From an uncultured Bacilli bacterium (lineage in GTDB: Bacteria; Bacillota_I; Bacilli_A; RF39; UBA660), in contig CAKORG010000002.1 of assembly GCA_934101495.1 (NCBI GenBank), positions 1 through 64,000 on the forward strand: a stretch of 64,000 nucleotides of DNA, in the 5' to 3' direction. The notes beneath the pieces were generated by a model that searched no databases, was not told the origin of the DNA, and was given only the letters and a program-made list of their open reading frames with translations. The position numbers were made by a program, and so were the translations under genes. Of the stretch, positions 18,262 through 26,113 are shown in pieces. How positions within the stretch are numbered: position 1 is the stretch's first letter; every line of letters starts with the position of its first letter.

Positions 18262-18759
18262 ATGAGAAAGTTTGAAAAAATAAGTTATCCTGAATTTGTT
18301 AAAGTTTTTGGTAATAATAAAACTTTATATGATGATTATATGCTCCCTTTAAGAGGGACAAAATGTAGTGCAGGTTATGATTTTTTTGCCATAAAAGATT
18401 ATGTTATTAAACCAAATGAGATTGTAAAGATACCAACTGGTTATAAAGCTACATTTGAAAGTGATGAAATGCTTATGATCGTGGTAAGAAGTAGCATGGG
18501 TTTTAAATATAATGTTAGACTTACTAATCAGGTGGGAATTATAGAAAGTGATTATTATAATAATCCAGATAATGAAGGTCATATGTGGGTATGCTTACAA
18601 AATCATAGTGATAAAGAATATATAATAAATAAAGGAGATGCTTATGCCCAAGGGATTTTTGTTAAATTTTTAATAACTGATGATGATAAAGCTGATGCAG
18701 TTAGAACTGGTGGCATAGGTAGTACAAATAAAAAGAAAGAAGGAAATAAAAATGAATAA
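18262..18759 (+). CDS. dut: dUTP diphosphatase
   Basis: A 165-residue trimeric-type dUTPase that hydrolyses dUTP to dUMP and keeps uracil out of DNA. All five family motifs are visible: AGYDFFA (1), VRSSMG (2), GIIESDYYNN (3), GDAYAQGIF (4) and TGGIGSTN (5). Motif 5 lacks the usual Arg-Gly-x start. ATG at 18262 has TGGAGGT just upstream, directly after the T-box. The end overlaps metG by 8 bases, so it is in the T-box operon, an unusual position for a nucleotide-pool gene. Confidence 0.88.
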   Translation: MRKFEKISYPEFVKVFGNNKTLYDDYMLPLRGTKCSAGYDFFAIKDYVIKPNEIVKIPTGYKATFESDEMLMIVVRSSMGFKYNVRLTNQVGIIESDYYNNPDNEGHMWVCLQNHSDKEYIINKGDAYAQGIFVKFLITDDDKADAVRTGGIGSTNKKKEGNKNE

Positions 18760-20284
18760 AAAATATTACATAACAACACCAATATATTATCCAAGTGCAA
18801 ATTTTCATATTGGTCATTGTTATACAACTATAATAGCGGATGCTATTGCAAGATATAAAAGATTAAATGGATATGATGTGTTTTTTCAAACAGGAACAGA
18901 TGAACATGGTCAAAAAATTGAACAAAAAGCTAAGGAAGCTGGTGTAACACCAAAAGAATATGTTGATGTTATAATTGAAAATGCTAAAGATTTATGGAAA
19001 AGTTTAAATATATCTTACGATTATTTTATTAGAACAACTGATGAAAATCATGTTAAAGCTGTGCAAAAAATATTTAAAAAATTATATGACCAAGGGGATA
19101 TTTATAAAGGTTCTTATGAAGGGCTATATTGTGTTCCCTGTGAGTCCTTTTGGACTGAAACTCAGCTTATAGATGGTAAATGTCCAGATTGTGGTCGTGA
19201 AGTTAAAACTGTTACTGAAGAAGCATACTTTTTTAGATTATCAAAATACCAAGATAAATTAATTGAATTATATGAAAAAAATCCTGAATTTATTTTACCT
19301 GTTTCAAGAAAGAATGAGCTTGTAAATAACTTTATTAAACCAGGACTTGAAGATTTATGTGTTTCAAGAACTTCAGTTAAATGGGGAATTCCTGTAGATT
19401 TTGATCCAAAACATGTAATTTATGTATGGATTGATGCTTTATCAAACTATATCACATCTCTAGGTTATCCAGATGAAAATGCTCCATTATTTAAAAAATA
19501 TTGGCCTGCTGATTTACACTTAGTTGGTAAGGAAATAACAAGATTTCATGCTATCATTTGGCCAGCACTTCTTATGGCTTTAGATTTACCACTTCCAAAA
19601 CAAGTATTTGGTCATGGATGGCTTGTTATAAATGGTGGTAAGATTTCTAAGTCACTAGGCAATTATAAAGACCCAAGAGAATATATTGATGCTTATGGCG
19701 TTGATGCAGTTAGATATTTTGCTTTAAGGGAAGTTTCTTTTGGAAGTGATGGTGCTTTCTCTGAAGAAGCTTTGATTAATAGAACAAATGCAGATTTGGT
19801 AAATAACTTAGGAAATTTAGTTAATAGAACAATAAGCATGAGTCATAAATATTTTGATGGTGTGGTTGAAAATTCAAAAGTTAATGAAGAAATTGATAAT
19901 GACTTAATTAGTGCTGTTACAAGTTTAAAAGCAAAAGTTGATGAAAAAATGGATGGCTTAAAAGTTAATGAAGCTTTAGAAGAAATATTTGAAGTTTTAA
20001 AAAGATGTAATAAATATATTGATGAAACTACACCATGGATACTTGCTAAAGATGAGACTAAACAAGATAGATTAAAAACTGTTTTATATAATATTTTAGA
20101 AAGTATCAGAGTATGTGCTATACTTCTTGAACCATTTATTAATGTAACAAGTGAAAAAATATTAAATGAACTTAATACAAATGAAAGAAGCATTGAAAGT
20201 ATAAGTGAATTTGGTAATTTAGAATGTGGAATTACATTAAATAAACCTGAAATATTATTTAATAGGATTGAAATAAATGAATAA
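18752..20284 (+). CDS. metG: Methionyl-tRNA synthetase
   Basis: A 510-residue class Ia synthetase. The HIGH motif is near residue 20 (FHIGHCY), the zinc knuckle has CVPC and CPDC, and the KMSKS loop is KISKSLG near residue 300. There is no C-terminal EMAP/tRNA-binding domain, as in the short-form enzymes. It is regulated by the Met T-box at 18052-18250. It overlaps dut by 8 bases and tatD by 8 bases; metG-tatD is the same order as B. subtilis metS-yabD. Confidence 0.96.
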   Translation: MNKKYYITTPIYYPSANFHIGHCYTTIIADAIARYKRLNGYDVFFQTGTDEHGQKIEQKAKEAGVTPKEYVDVIIENAKDLWKSLNISYDYFIRTTDENHVKAVQKIFKKLYDQGDIYKGSYEGLYCVPCESFWTETQLIDGKCPDCGREVKTVTEEAYFFRLSKYQDKLIELYEKNPEFILPVSRKNELVNNFIKPGLEDLCVSRTSVKWGIPVDFDPKHVIYVWIDALSNYITSLGYPDENAPLFKKYWPADLHLVGKEITRFHAIIWPALLMALDLPLPKQVFGHGWLVINGGKISKSLGNYKDPREYIDAYGVDAVRYFALREVSFGSDGAFSEEALINRTNADLVNNLGNLVNRTISMSHKYFDGVVENSKVNEEIDNDLISAVTSLKAKVDEKMDGLKVNEALEEIFEVLKRCNKYIDETTPWILAKDETKQDRLKTVLYNILESIRVCAILLEPFINVTSEKILNELNTNERSIESISEFGNLECGITLNKPEILFNRIEINE

Positions 20285-21047
20285 TTATTTTGTTGATACA
20301 CATTGTCATGTATTTAAATCTGATTATGAAAATATAGATGAAGTTTTAGAAAATGCAAGTAATAATCATATAAAATATGTTATTAATAATGGTAGTAATG
20401 ATAAATCTAATAAAGAAGTACTTAAGCTTGTAGAAAAATATCCATATATGTATGGAGCAATTGGTATTCATCCGGAGGATGTTGATGGTGTAACACAAGA
20501 AGATGTCAAATTTATAGAAGATAATTTAGATAATAAAAAAATTGTTGCTATTGGTGAAATTGGTTTAGATTATCACTATACAAAAGAAAATAAAGATGAA
20601 CAAATTAAATTATTTGAAATGCAACTTTCTTTAGCTGAAAAATATGATATACCTGTTATTGTGCATTCAAGAGATGCTACAGAAGATACAATTAATTCTC
20701 TCAAAAAATTTAATTGTAAAGGTGTTATTCATTCTTTTTCTGGAAGTTTAGAAACTGCTAGAATATATATTAAAATGGGATATATGCTTGGTGTTAATGG
20801 GGTTATAACTTTTAAAAATGCTAAGATAAAAGATGTTATTAAAGAAGTTGGACTTGAGCATATTGTTTTAGAAACTGATAGTCCATATCTTGCTCCAGAA
20901 CCATTTAGAGGAAAACAAAATAATCCTGGACATGTGCTAGAAGTAGCTAAATTTGTAGCTAATTTGTATGATATTTCTTTAGAAGAACTTGCTGTTCAAA
21001 CTAATAAAAACGTTACGGATATGTATAAAAAGATGAAGTTAGATTAA
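20277..21047 (+). CDS. TatD-family metal-dependent hydrolase (YabD)
   Basis: A 256-residue amidohydrolase-fold deoxyribonuclease family protein. Metal-binding motifs are visible: DTHCHVF at the start, GEIGLDYH (about residue 93), HSRDA (about residue 128), IHSFSG (about residue 152) and ETDSPYLAP (about residue 202). Members show 3'-5' exonuclease activity; the cellular role in Gram-positives is unsettled. It is translationally coupled to metG. Confidence 0.92.
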   Translation: MNNYFVDTHCHVFKSDYENIDEVLENASNNHIKYVINNGSNDKSNKEVLKLVEKYPYMYGAIGIHPEDVDGVTQEDVKFIEDNLDNKKIVAIGEIGLDYHYTKENKDEQIKLFEMQLSLAEKYDIPVIVHSRDATEDTINSLKKFNCKGVIHSFSGSLETARIYIKMGYMLGVNGVITFKNAKIKDVIKEVGLEHIVLETDSPYLAPEPFRGKQNNPGHVLEVAKFVANLYDISLEELAVQTNKNVTDMYKKMKLD

Positions 21048-21198
21048 TTTTAACTTTATCTTTTTTTGACTAATTTAAAGTTACTAGTACTATATCATCT
21101 GTTATTAATATTACAAATAAATATGTAAAATATTGTCAATTGCTTTATTGGGTTATTAATGTTATAATTTAGTTATCCAAGAAGGAGTGGATATTTAT

Positions 21199-21726
21199 AT
21201 GAAAGTAGTAAATTACTTTATTAGAATGTCAATTGTTATATTTATGTTTATAATTGCTAAAAGTAGTTCTGATACAAAAATTGCTACAGTTGAAAATAAT
21301 AATGTTAATAAAACAGTTAATTTAACTACGATGGCTATGAAAATAATTGAAGTTGAAGATACAATAAAATATACACCAGTTGCTACATATACTGGAGATT
21401 TGACTGGTTATGCTTATAATTGTCCGTTATGTAATGGCACACTTGGTTGTATGCCAAAATATAATATTAAAGATGGTACAACAACTTATAAGGATTATGA
21501 ATATGGAGAAGTTAAAATTGTGGCTTCAAGTAAAAATATAGCTTGTGGTTCAATTATTAGATTTAAAAGTGATAGAGTTGGTGAAGGAGAACAATTTGCT
21601 ATAGTTTTGGATCGTGGTGTTGGCGGCTATGCACTTGATTTGCTTACACCAAGTGAAGAATATGCTTCTAAATATATTGGAAGAAGTAAAATAACATATG
21701 ATGTTTTAAGGAGCGGGTGGGAATAA
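21199..21726 (+). CDS. 3D-domain cell-wall protein (YabE/YocH-like)
   Basis: A 175-residue exported or anchored protein: a hydrophobic N-terminal segment (about residues 5-22), a spacer, then a 3D domain with the Cys-rich start (TGYAYNCPLCNG), CGSIIRF and VLDRGVGGYALDLL. The 3D domain has the double-psi barrel fold of MltA-type lytic transglycosylases. In B. subtilis yabE sits between yabD and rnmV-ksgA and encodes a larger RpfB-like protein, so this is a reduced version lacking the G5 and DUF348 parts. ATG at 21199 follows AAGGAG. Confidence 0.75.
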   Translation: MKVVNYFIRMSIVIFMFIIAKSSSDTKIATVENNNVNKTVNLTTMAMKIIEVEDTIKYTPVATYTGDLTGYAYNCPLCNGTLGCMPKYNIKDGTTTYKDYEYGEVKIVASSKNIACGSIIRFKSDRVGEGEQFAIVLDRGVGGYALDLLTPSEEYASKYIGRSKITYDVLRSGWE

Positions 21727-21746
21727 AACCCTACCCGAATTTTTTT
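21714..21746 (+). terminator. Intrinsic terminator overlapping the 3D-protein stop and abutting ksgA
   Basis: CGGGTGGG (21714-21721) pairs with CCCTACCCG (21729-21737, one bulged T), followed by a run of seven T ending immediately before the ksgA ATG. It is the most GC-rich hairpin nearby. Confidence 0.75.
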
Positions 21747-22526
21747 ATGAAGGCAAAGAAAAGTTTAGGACAAAATTTTTTAATTGATAACAATGTAATC
21801 AATAAAATTATTGATGAAGTTTCAGCATGTGAAGATGATTTAATTGTTGAAATAGGGCCTGGAAGGGGTGCTCTTACAAGTAAGCTTAAGAATAAAGGTT
21901 GTAATGTAATTGCTTACGAACTTGATAGAGATTTAAGTAATATATTAAGTAAATTAGAAGATGATAAATTACATATAATATATGGGGATTTTTTAAAAAG
22001 TGATATAAAGGAAGATATAAAAAATATTAAATATGATAATTTATATTTAGTTGGTAATCTTCCTTACTATATAACTACACCAATTATTGAACATATTATT
22101 GATGAAAATCTTGAGTTTAGTAAATTTACTATTATGATACAAAAAGAAGTAGCTGATAGATTTATGGCTGAAGCTGGTACAAAAGATTATGGCTATATTA
22201 CTTTAGTACTTAAATATTACTTTAATATTAGTAAAGTTTGTGATGTATCTAAATATGCTTTTTCTCCAGTACCTAAGGTTGAAAGTAGTGTTGTAAGTTT
22301 TGTGCCACGAAAAGATAAGCTAGATGTAGGTGCTGATGGTTACTTTAAGTTTTTGAAAAATGCATTTAGACAAAAAAGAAAGAATTTAAGAAACAATTTA
22401 AATGGTTTATATGATTTAGATATGGTCTTGCAGGTGTTAAATAAATATGACTTGGATTTAAGTGTTAGAGCAGAATGCTTAAGTGAAGAAATACTTGCAG
22501 ATATCTATAAAAGTGTTACCCTATAA
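21747..22526 (+). CDS. ksgA: 16S rRNA (adenine(1518)-N6/adenine(1519)-N6)-dimethyltransferase
   Basis: A 259-residue rRNA dimethylase that modifies two adjacent adenines in helix 45 of 16S rRNA during small-subunit maturation. KKSLGQNFLID marks the start, GPGRGALT the SAM loop, NLPYYITTPI the catalytic NLPY motif, and FSPVPKVESSVV the C-terminal family block. The start is uncertain: ATG at 21747 has no clear ribosome site and touches a terminator, while GTG at 21717 has AAGGAG only 3 bases upstream and would add ten residues. Confidence 0.93.
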   Translation: MKAKKSLGQNFLIDNNVINKIIDEVSACEDDLIVEIGPGRGALTSKLKNKGCNVIAYELDRDLSNILSKLEDDKLHIIYGDFLKSDIKEDIKNIKYDNLYLVGNLPYYITTPIIEHIIDENLEFSKFTIMIQKEVADRFMAEAGTKDYGYITLVLKYYFNISKVCDVSKYAFSPVPKVESSVVSFVPRKDKLDVGADGYFKFLKNAFRQKRKNLRNNLNGLYDLDMVLQVLNKYDLDLSVRAECLSEEILADIYKSVTL

Positions 22527-22541
22527 GGGTAATTTTTTTTT
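22516..22541 (+). terminator. Intrinsic terminator at the end of ksgA
   Basis: TTACCCT (22516-22522) and AGGGTAA (22526-22532) form a 7-bp stem with a 3-base loop, followed by nine T. Confidence 0.8.
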
Positions 22542-22576
22542 GATAATTTTCATATACTTTATTGGTGATAATTATT

Positions 22577-23353
22577 TTGAATATAGAAAAAGGTGATTAT
22601 GTAACTAGAAATAGTTATGGTAATGATACTGTATTTAGAGTTATTAATATAAAAGATGGAATATACTATCTAAAAGGTGTTGAAGTTAGATTAGTAGCTG
22701 ATGCTGAAGCTTTAGATTTAAGAAAAGAAGAAAACATTCATGAAGATGATGTAATTGATGATATTGATTTACTTGATGATAATTTAGACCGAGGTGAGTT
22801 CTTTTATTTGCCTGCGAAAGCACTGCATATAGATTCTGATGAAGAATATCTTGCAAGATGCCTAAAGTTTTATAAAAGAAATGGCATAATGGCTGTTGGT
22901 AAAAAAATAAATGAAAAGAATGTTTATGAGCAGTTACCTACGTTATTAAAAGAATTTAGACCAGATATTGTGGTTATTACTGGACACGATGCTTATTATA
23001 GAAAAAAAGGTGACGCTAAAGATATTAAAAATTATAAGAATTCAGCATATTTTGTTAAAGCAGTTAAGGCAGCAAGAAATTATGAAAAAAGTCATGAGAA
23101 ATTAGTTATAATTGCTGGAGCTTGTCAAAGTGATTATGAAGAATTAATTAAGGCTGGTGCTAATTTTGCATCAAGTCCAAAGAGAGTTAATATACATGCC
23201 TTAGATCCAGCGATTATTGCTAGTACTGTTGCACTAACTGAGAGAAATAAAGAAATAGATTTAAAAAAGTTACTCGATAAAACAAAATATAAAGAAGATG
23301 GTATGGGTGGACTTATATGTAATGGGCTTATGTATGTAGGTTATCCTAGATAA
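22577..23353 (+). CDS. yabG: Sporulation-specific protease YabG
   Basis: A 258-residue protein matching YabG through most of its length: an N-terminal small beta domain (GDYVTRNSYG...), LPAKALHIDSDEEYLARCL, then PDIVVITGHDAYY, IIAGACQSDYEELIKAGANFASSP and VNIHALDP. YabG is made in the mother cell and trims spore coat proteins before cross-linking. TTG at 22577 is chosen since GGTGAT lies upstream and the N-terminus then matches B. subtilis YabG; TTG 22562 or GTG 22565 are alternatives. Order ksgA-yabG-veg is conserved. Confidence 0.9.
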   Translation: MNIEKGDYVTRNSYGNDTVFRVINIKDGIYYLKGVEVRLVADAEALDLRKEENIHEDDVIDDIDLLDDNLDRGEFFYLPAKALHIDSDEEYLARCLKFYKRNGIMAVGKKINEKNVYEQLPTLLKEFRPDIVVITGHDAYYRKKGDAKDIKNYKNSAYFVKAVKAARNYEKSHEKLVIIAGACQSDYEELIKAGANFASSPKRVNIHALDPAIIASTVALTERNKEIDLKKLLDKTKYKEDGMGGLICNGLMYVGYPR

Positions 23354-23362
23354 GGGGGAATA

Positions 23363-23575
23363 ATGAATATTAATTTAGTTAAAGAAGAAATAAGTAAAAA
23401 GCTTAATAGTAAAGTAATGGTTTCTGTTTATGGTATGCGTAATAGAGTTAGTAGACTGGAGGGCATACTTTATAAAATTTATCCAAATTTGTTTACGATT
23501 TTGGTTAATGGAGAAGAAAAAAGTTTTTGTTATAGGGATGTAATAACTGGTGATGTCAAAATAAAATATTTATAA
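23363..23575 (+). CDS. veg: Veg family protein
   Basis: A 70-residue small beta-rich protein. NLVKEEISKKLNSKV, GMRNRVSRLEGILYKIYPNLF and FCYRDVITGDVKI all match Veg. In B. subtilis veg is very highly expressed and stimulates biofilm genes through SinR. It follows yabG after 9 bases with AAGGGGG as ribosome site. Confidence 0.88.
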   Translation: MNINLVKEEISKKLNSKVMVSVYGMRNRVSRLEGILYKIYPNLFTILVNGEEKSFCYRDVITGDVKIKYL

Positions 23576-23652
23576 AATAAAAAAATATATTGCAAAAAAT
23601 TTAATTATGCTTTAAAATAAAATTATGTAATACATCATAAGGAGGTAATGTT

Positions 23653-23925
23653 ATGGAAATTACAAAACTAGAAATTTATAGGAGAGAAAAAGAAGGCTCA
23701 AGATTAAAAGCTTTTGTTGATTTTACTTTGGATGATTGCTTAGCAATTCGTGGAGCTAAGATTATTGATGGTAATTCAAGGATGTTTGTTTCTATGCCAG
23801 GAAGAATCAATAAGGATGGTAAAGAAGAAAATGTTGTATTCCCAACAAATAAAGAAACAAGAGATAAACTTGAAAAAGTTATTCTTGATGCATATAGTAA
23901 AAAAATTGAAGAAGAAGCTGAATAA
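23653..23925 (+). CDS. spoVG: Regulator SpoVG
   Basis: A 90-residue nucleic-acid-binding regulator. The sequence has the full SpoVG pattern: MEITKLEI start, LKAFVDFTLDDCLAIRGAKII, MFVSMPGR and VVFPTNKETRDKLEKVILDAY. SpoVG affects septation, sporulation and virulence genes in different Bacillota and binds RNA and DNA. AAGGAGG lies before ATG, and a strong terminator follows directly. Confidence 0.96.
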   Translation: MEITKLEIYRREKEGSRLKAFVDFTLDDCLAIRGAKIIDGNSRMFVSMPGRINKDGKEENVVFPTNKETRDKLEKVILDAYSKKIEEEAE

Positions 23926-23940
23926 AAGCTTCTTTTTTTT
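23912..23940 (+). terminator. Intrinsic terminator after spoVG
   Basis: AAGAAGCT (23912-23919) with AGCTTCTT (23927-23934), loop of 7 and a run of T. The stop codon lies in the loop. Confidence 0.8.
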
Positions 23941-23941
23941 C

Positions 23942-23969
23942 TTGACATATAATAAATATGTGATATAAT
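23942..23969 (+). promoter_or_regulatory. Consensus sigma-A promoter upstream of the hypothetical gene at 24001
   Basis: TTGACA (23942-23947), a 16-base spacer and TATAAT (23964-23969), directly after the spoVG terminator. Both hexamers are perfect, the best promoter of the window. Confidence 0.8.
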
Positions 23970-24000
23970 CAAAGAACACTACTTGAAAGGAGTCGAATTT

Positions 24001-24483
24001 ATGTTATATAATATAGAATACGTTTATGGTAAAGATTCCGAAGGGAATAACACTTTAATTGGTGCTAAAGTATTTAGTTATGATGGAGAAACAACTTATA
24101 AACAAGAAATTTATGTAGGTTTAAAGTATTCACTACAAGATGTACTTAGTAATAAATCTTTAGCTGAGTTTATTGGTGTAGATAGTTTAGCAATGTTTAA
24201 GGCTAAATATCAAAAATTCAATGCAACTGGAGTTATATATTTTCCGCAATTAAAATGTTATGAATTTCTTGAAAAAGATGATATTGTTTTACCTTGGATT
24301 TCTGATGAACTGGCAATTGCTGATCTAGAAGCAGCTTTAGAATTATATAAAAGAAAAGAAATAAATAATTCTGTAGCAAAAAAACTAGCTGATAAAAAGA
24401 TGTATTTAGAAAGTTTAGATCCAGAAGATCCAATGGCAGAATGGTTAGGCGTTTCTTTTCAAAGACGTGTATCAAACAGATAG
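24001..24483 (+). CDS. Conserved-looking hypothetical protein
   Basis: A 160-residue soluble protein I do not recognise. ATG at 24001 has GAAAGGAG upstream. The first 100 residues look like an alpha/beta domain and contain ATGVIYFPQLKCYEF; the rest is charged and helical, with DPEDPMAEWLG near the end. No signal peptide or membrane helix. It has its own consensus promoter and terminator, so it is a well-expressed single-gene unit set between spoVG and yabP. Confidence 0.7.
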   Translation: MLYNIEYVYGKDSEGNNTLIGAKVFSYDGETTYKQEIYVGLKYSLQDVLSNKSLAEFIGVDSLAMFKAKYQKFNATGVIYFPQLKCYEFLEKDDIVLPWISDELAIADLEAALELYKRKEINNSVAKKLADKKMYLESLDPEDPMAEWLGVSFQRRVSNR

Positions 24484-24505
24484 TTATAAATTATCTGTTT
24501 TTTTC
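24474..24505 (+). terminator. Intrinsic terminator after the gene at 24001
   Basis: AAACAGATA (24474-24482) pairs with TATCTGTTT (24492-24500), followed by T residues. Confidence 0.8.
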
Positions 24506-24526
24506 ATATAATTAATTGGTGATAAT

Positions 24527-24802
24527 ATGGATAATACTTATGGTACTCAAGAAGTAAAAATTGTTGACAGAAGTAGTATAAGTTTAAATGGAGTTAATAA
24601 AATAGTAAGTTTTGATGATGAGGAATTTTTAATGGAAACTGTAATGGGAAATTTAAGAATACTTGGTAGTAGTCTTGAACTTTTAAAACTTGATACTATT
24701 GATGGAAATGTAAAGATAAAAGGAAAGATTAATTCATTTATGTATATTGATGGTAAAACTAAAAATAAAGAAGATAGTATTATAAGTAAATTATTTAAAT
24801 GA
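24527..24802 (+). CDS. yabP: Spore cortex biosynthesis protein YabP
   Basis: A 91-residue protein matching YabP: a LNGVNKIVSFDDEEFLMETVMGNLRI-like core (residues 20-45) and the C-terminal end SKLFK. YabP is a sporulation protein of the mother cell, needed in some species for cortex formation. It overlaps yabQ by 4 bases (ATGA), and yabP-yabQ-divIC is the B. subtilis order. Confidence 0.9.
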   Translation: MDNTYGTQEVKIVDRSSISLNGVNKIVSFDDEEFLMETVMGNLRILGSSLELLKLDTIDGNVKIKGKINSFMYIDGKTKNKEDSIISKLFK

Positions 24803-25098
24803 ATAGTTATGTACAAGTACTTTCTTTCTTAGTATCTTTTGTTTATGGAATAGTATTTTATTTGTTTGCAAGATTTAATAGATTTATGCTTAGTAATAAA
24901 AATAATGTTATTAAGTTGTTGGTAACACTTGTTTTTGTTATAGATATGGTTATTTTATATATTTATTTAATGTATAAAATTAATTTTGGAATTATTCATC
25001 CATATTTTGTAATGGTAGTTGTTTTAGGCTTTTTCTTTATGCTAAAAATGTATAGTAAATGTAAAAATTGTGTCAAAAAAATTAAATTTCAAAAATAA
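24799..25098 (+). CDS. yabQ: Spore cortex biosynthesis membrane protein YabQ
   Basis: A 99-residue protein with three predicted membrane helices (about residues 5-24, 38-59, 66-84) and a basic C-terminal tail. The N-terminal part with GIVFYLFARFNR resembles the GxxxG-rich first segment of YabQ, a membrane protein of the outer forespore required for cortex synthesis. Identity rests on topology and the ATGA overlap with yabP and position before divIC. It is shorter than the 200-residue B. subtilis YabQ. Confidence 0.8.
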   Translation: MNSYVQVLSFLVSFVYGIVFYLFARFNRFMLSNKNNVIKLLVTLVFVIDMVILYIYLMYKINFGIIHPYFVMVVVLGFFFMLKMYSKCKNCVKKIKFQK

Positions 25099-25157
25099 TA
25101 GTTTATATTTTTGAATTTTTTTTGTATAATCTGGGTGAAGAATGAGGAGGATCCGGT

Positions 25158-25442
25158 ATGAAGAAAACAAAAAAAGAAAAAAAACGGCTTTTTGTAATAT
25201 CTGCCGTGATTATTCTGCTTATTATTTCTTTGGTTAGTTCTGTTGCAGGAGATTGGACTAAAATTATGGAAAATAAAAGTAAGATTACAAGTTTAAATAA
25301 AAAATATAATAATTTACTAAGTGAAGAAGAAAAATTAATTAGTGAAGTTACTAAACTTCAAGATGATGATTATGTTCTAAGATATGCAAAAGAAAAATTT
25401 TTGTATTCTGAAGATGGAGAAGTTATAATTAGAATGAATTAG
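25158..25442 (+). CDS. divIC: Septum formation initiator family protein (DivIC/FtsB-like)
   Basis: A 94-residue single-pass membrane protein: basic cytoplasmic N-terminus (KKTKKEKKR), one helix (about residues 12-32), an extracytoplasmic coiled coil (about 35-70), then the family end [22 protein letters not shown]. DivIC forms the divisome subcomplex with FtsL and DivIB. GGAGGATC lies before ATG. Its last bases overlap the end of the convergent clpP gene. Confidence 0.9.
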   Translation: MKKTKKEKKRLFVISAVIILLIISLVSSVAGDWTKIMENKSKITSLNKKYNNLLSEEEKLISEVTKLQDDDYVLRYAKEKFLYSEDGEVIIRMN

Positions 25443-25457
25443 AATTCATTCTTTTTT
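25431..25457 (+). terminator. Terminator of divIC inside the divIC/clpP convergent overlap
   Basis: AGAATGAATT (25431-25440) and AATTCATTCT (25443-25452) make a near-perfect palindrome followed by T residues on the + strand. On the - strand no T run follows, so it serves divIC rather than clpP. Confidence 0.65.
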
Positions 25458-26017
25458 ATGATATCATCAATTAGTCCATATTCTTTGGCTTCGGTAGCAC
25501 TTAGGAAATTATCTCTTTCTGTGTCTTCATATATTTTTTCTAGTGGTTGATGAGTATTGTTAGCTAAAATTTTGTTTAATTTTTCTTTTAATTTAATTAT
25601 GCGTTCAGCTGCTATTTTAATGTCTGTTGCTTGACCTTGAGCACCTCCGAGTGGTTGATGGATCATGACTTCAGCATTTGGAAGTACATATCTTTCGTCT
25701 CCGCTTGAAAGTAAAAATGCTGCCATGCTAGCACACATACCGACTCCGATGGTTATAACTTTGCTTTCAATAAATCTCATTGTGTCGTAAATTCCCATTC
25801 CAGAAGTTATGGCACCACCCGGAGAGTTTATATACAAATATATATTTTCATGATTAATATTATCTAAATAAAGAAGCTCACTTATAATAATATTAGACAT
25901 AGCATCATCAATTTCACCAGTTAAAAATATAATTCTGTCTTGAAGAAGTCTAGAATATAAATCATATGCATATTCTTTATTGTTACTCTTTGTAATTACT
26001 GTTGGAATTATGTTCAA
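25439..26017 (-). CDS. clpP: ATP-dependent Clp protease proteolytic subunit
   Basis: A 192-residue serine peptidase that forms the double-heptameric chamber fed by ClpX or ClpC. The catalytic triad is Ser97 (in GMCASMAA), His120 (MIHQPLGG) and Asp169 (TERDNFLS). Length and motifs are typical. It is one of the few genes on the - strand here; its 3' end overlaps divIC by 4 bases. AGGTGA precedes the start. Confidence 0.96.
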   Translation of the reverse strand: MNIIPTVITKSNNKEYAYDLYSRLLQDRIIFLTGEIDDAMSNIIISELLYLDNINHENIYLYINSPGGAITSGMGIYDTMRFIESKVITIGVGMCASMAAFLLSSGDERYVLPNAEVMIHQPLGGAQGQATDIKIAAERIIKLKEKLNKILANNTHQPLEKIYEDTERDNFLSATEAKEYGLIDDIIKKNEF

Positions 26018-26038
26018 AATATATCACCTACATAAATA

Positions 26039-26068
26039 ATAGTAAAATATGTTATTTTTTATTCACAA
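26039..26068 (-). promoter_or_regulatory. Candidate clpP promoter
   Basis: On the - strand: TTGTGA (26068-26063), an 18-base spacer and TACTAT (26044-26039). No CtsR-type direct repeat is seen nearby. Confidence 0.45.
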
Positions 26069-26090
26069 ATAGTAAAAAAATTGATATAAT
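26062..26090 (+). promoter_or_regulatory. Candidate promoter for the nucleoside kinase-gapA pair
   Basis: TTCACA (26062-26067), 17 bases, TATAAT (26085-26090). The -35 overlaps that of the divergent clpP promoter. Confidence 0.6.
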
Positions 26091-26113
26091 TAATAAGAAT
26101 AGAGGGAGATTAG

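Noticed and set aside
19843..20301. Long reading frame on the - strand opposite metG (152 codons)
   Set aside because: It is a Leu/Ser/Ile-rich mirror of the coding strand with no ribosome site; similar shadow frames lie opposite the ABC exporter (58329-58799) and histidine kinase (62373-62816).
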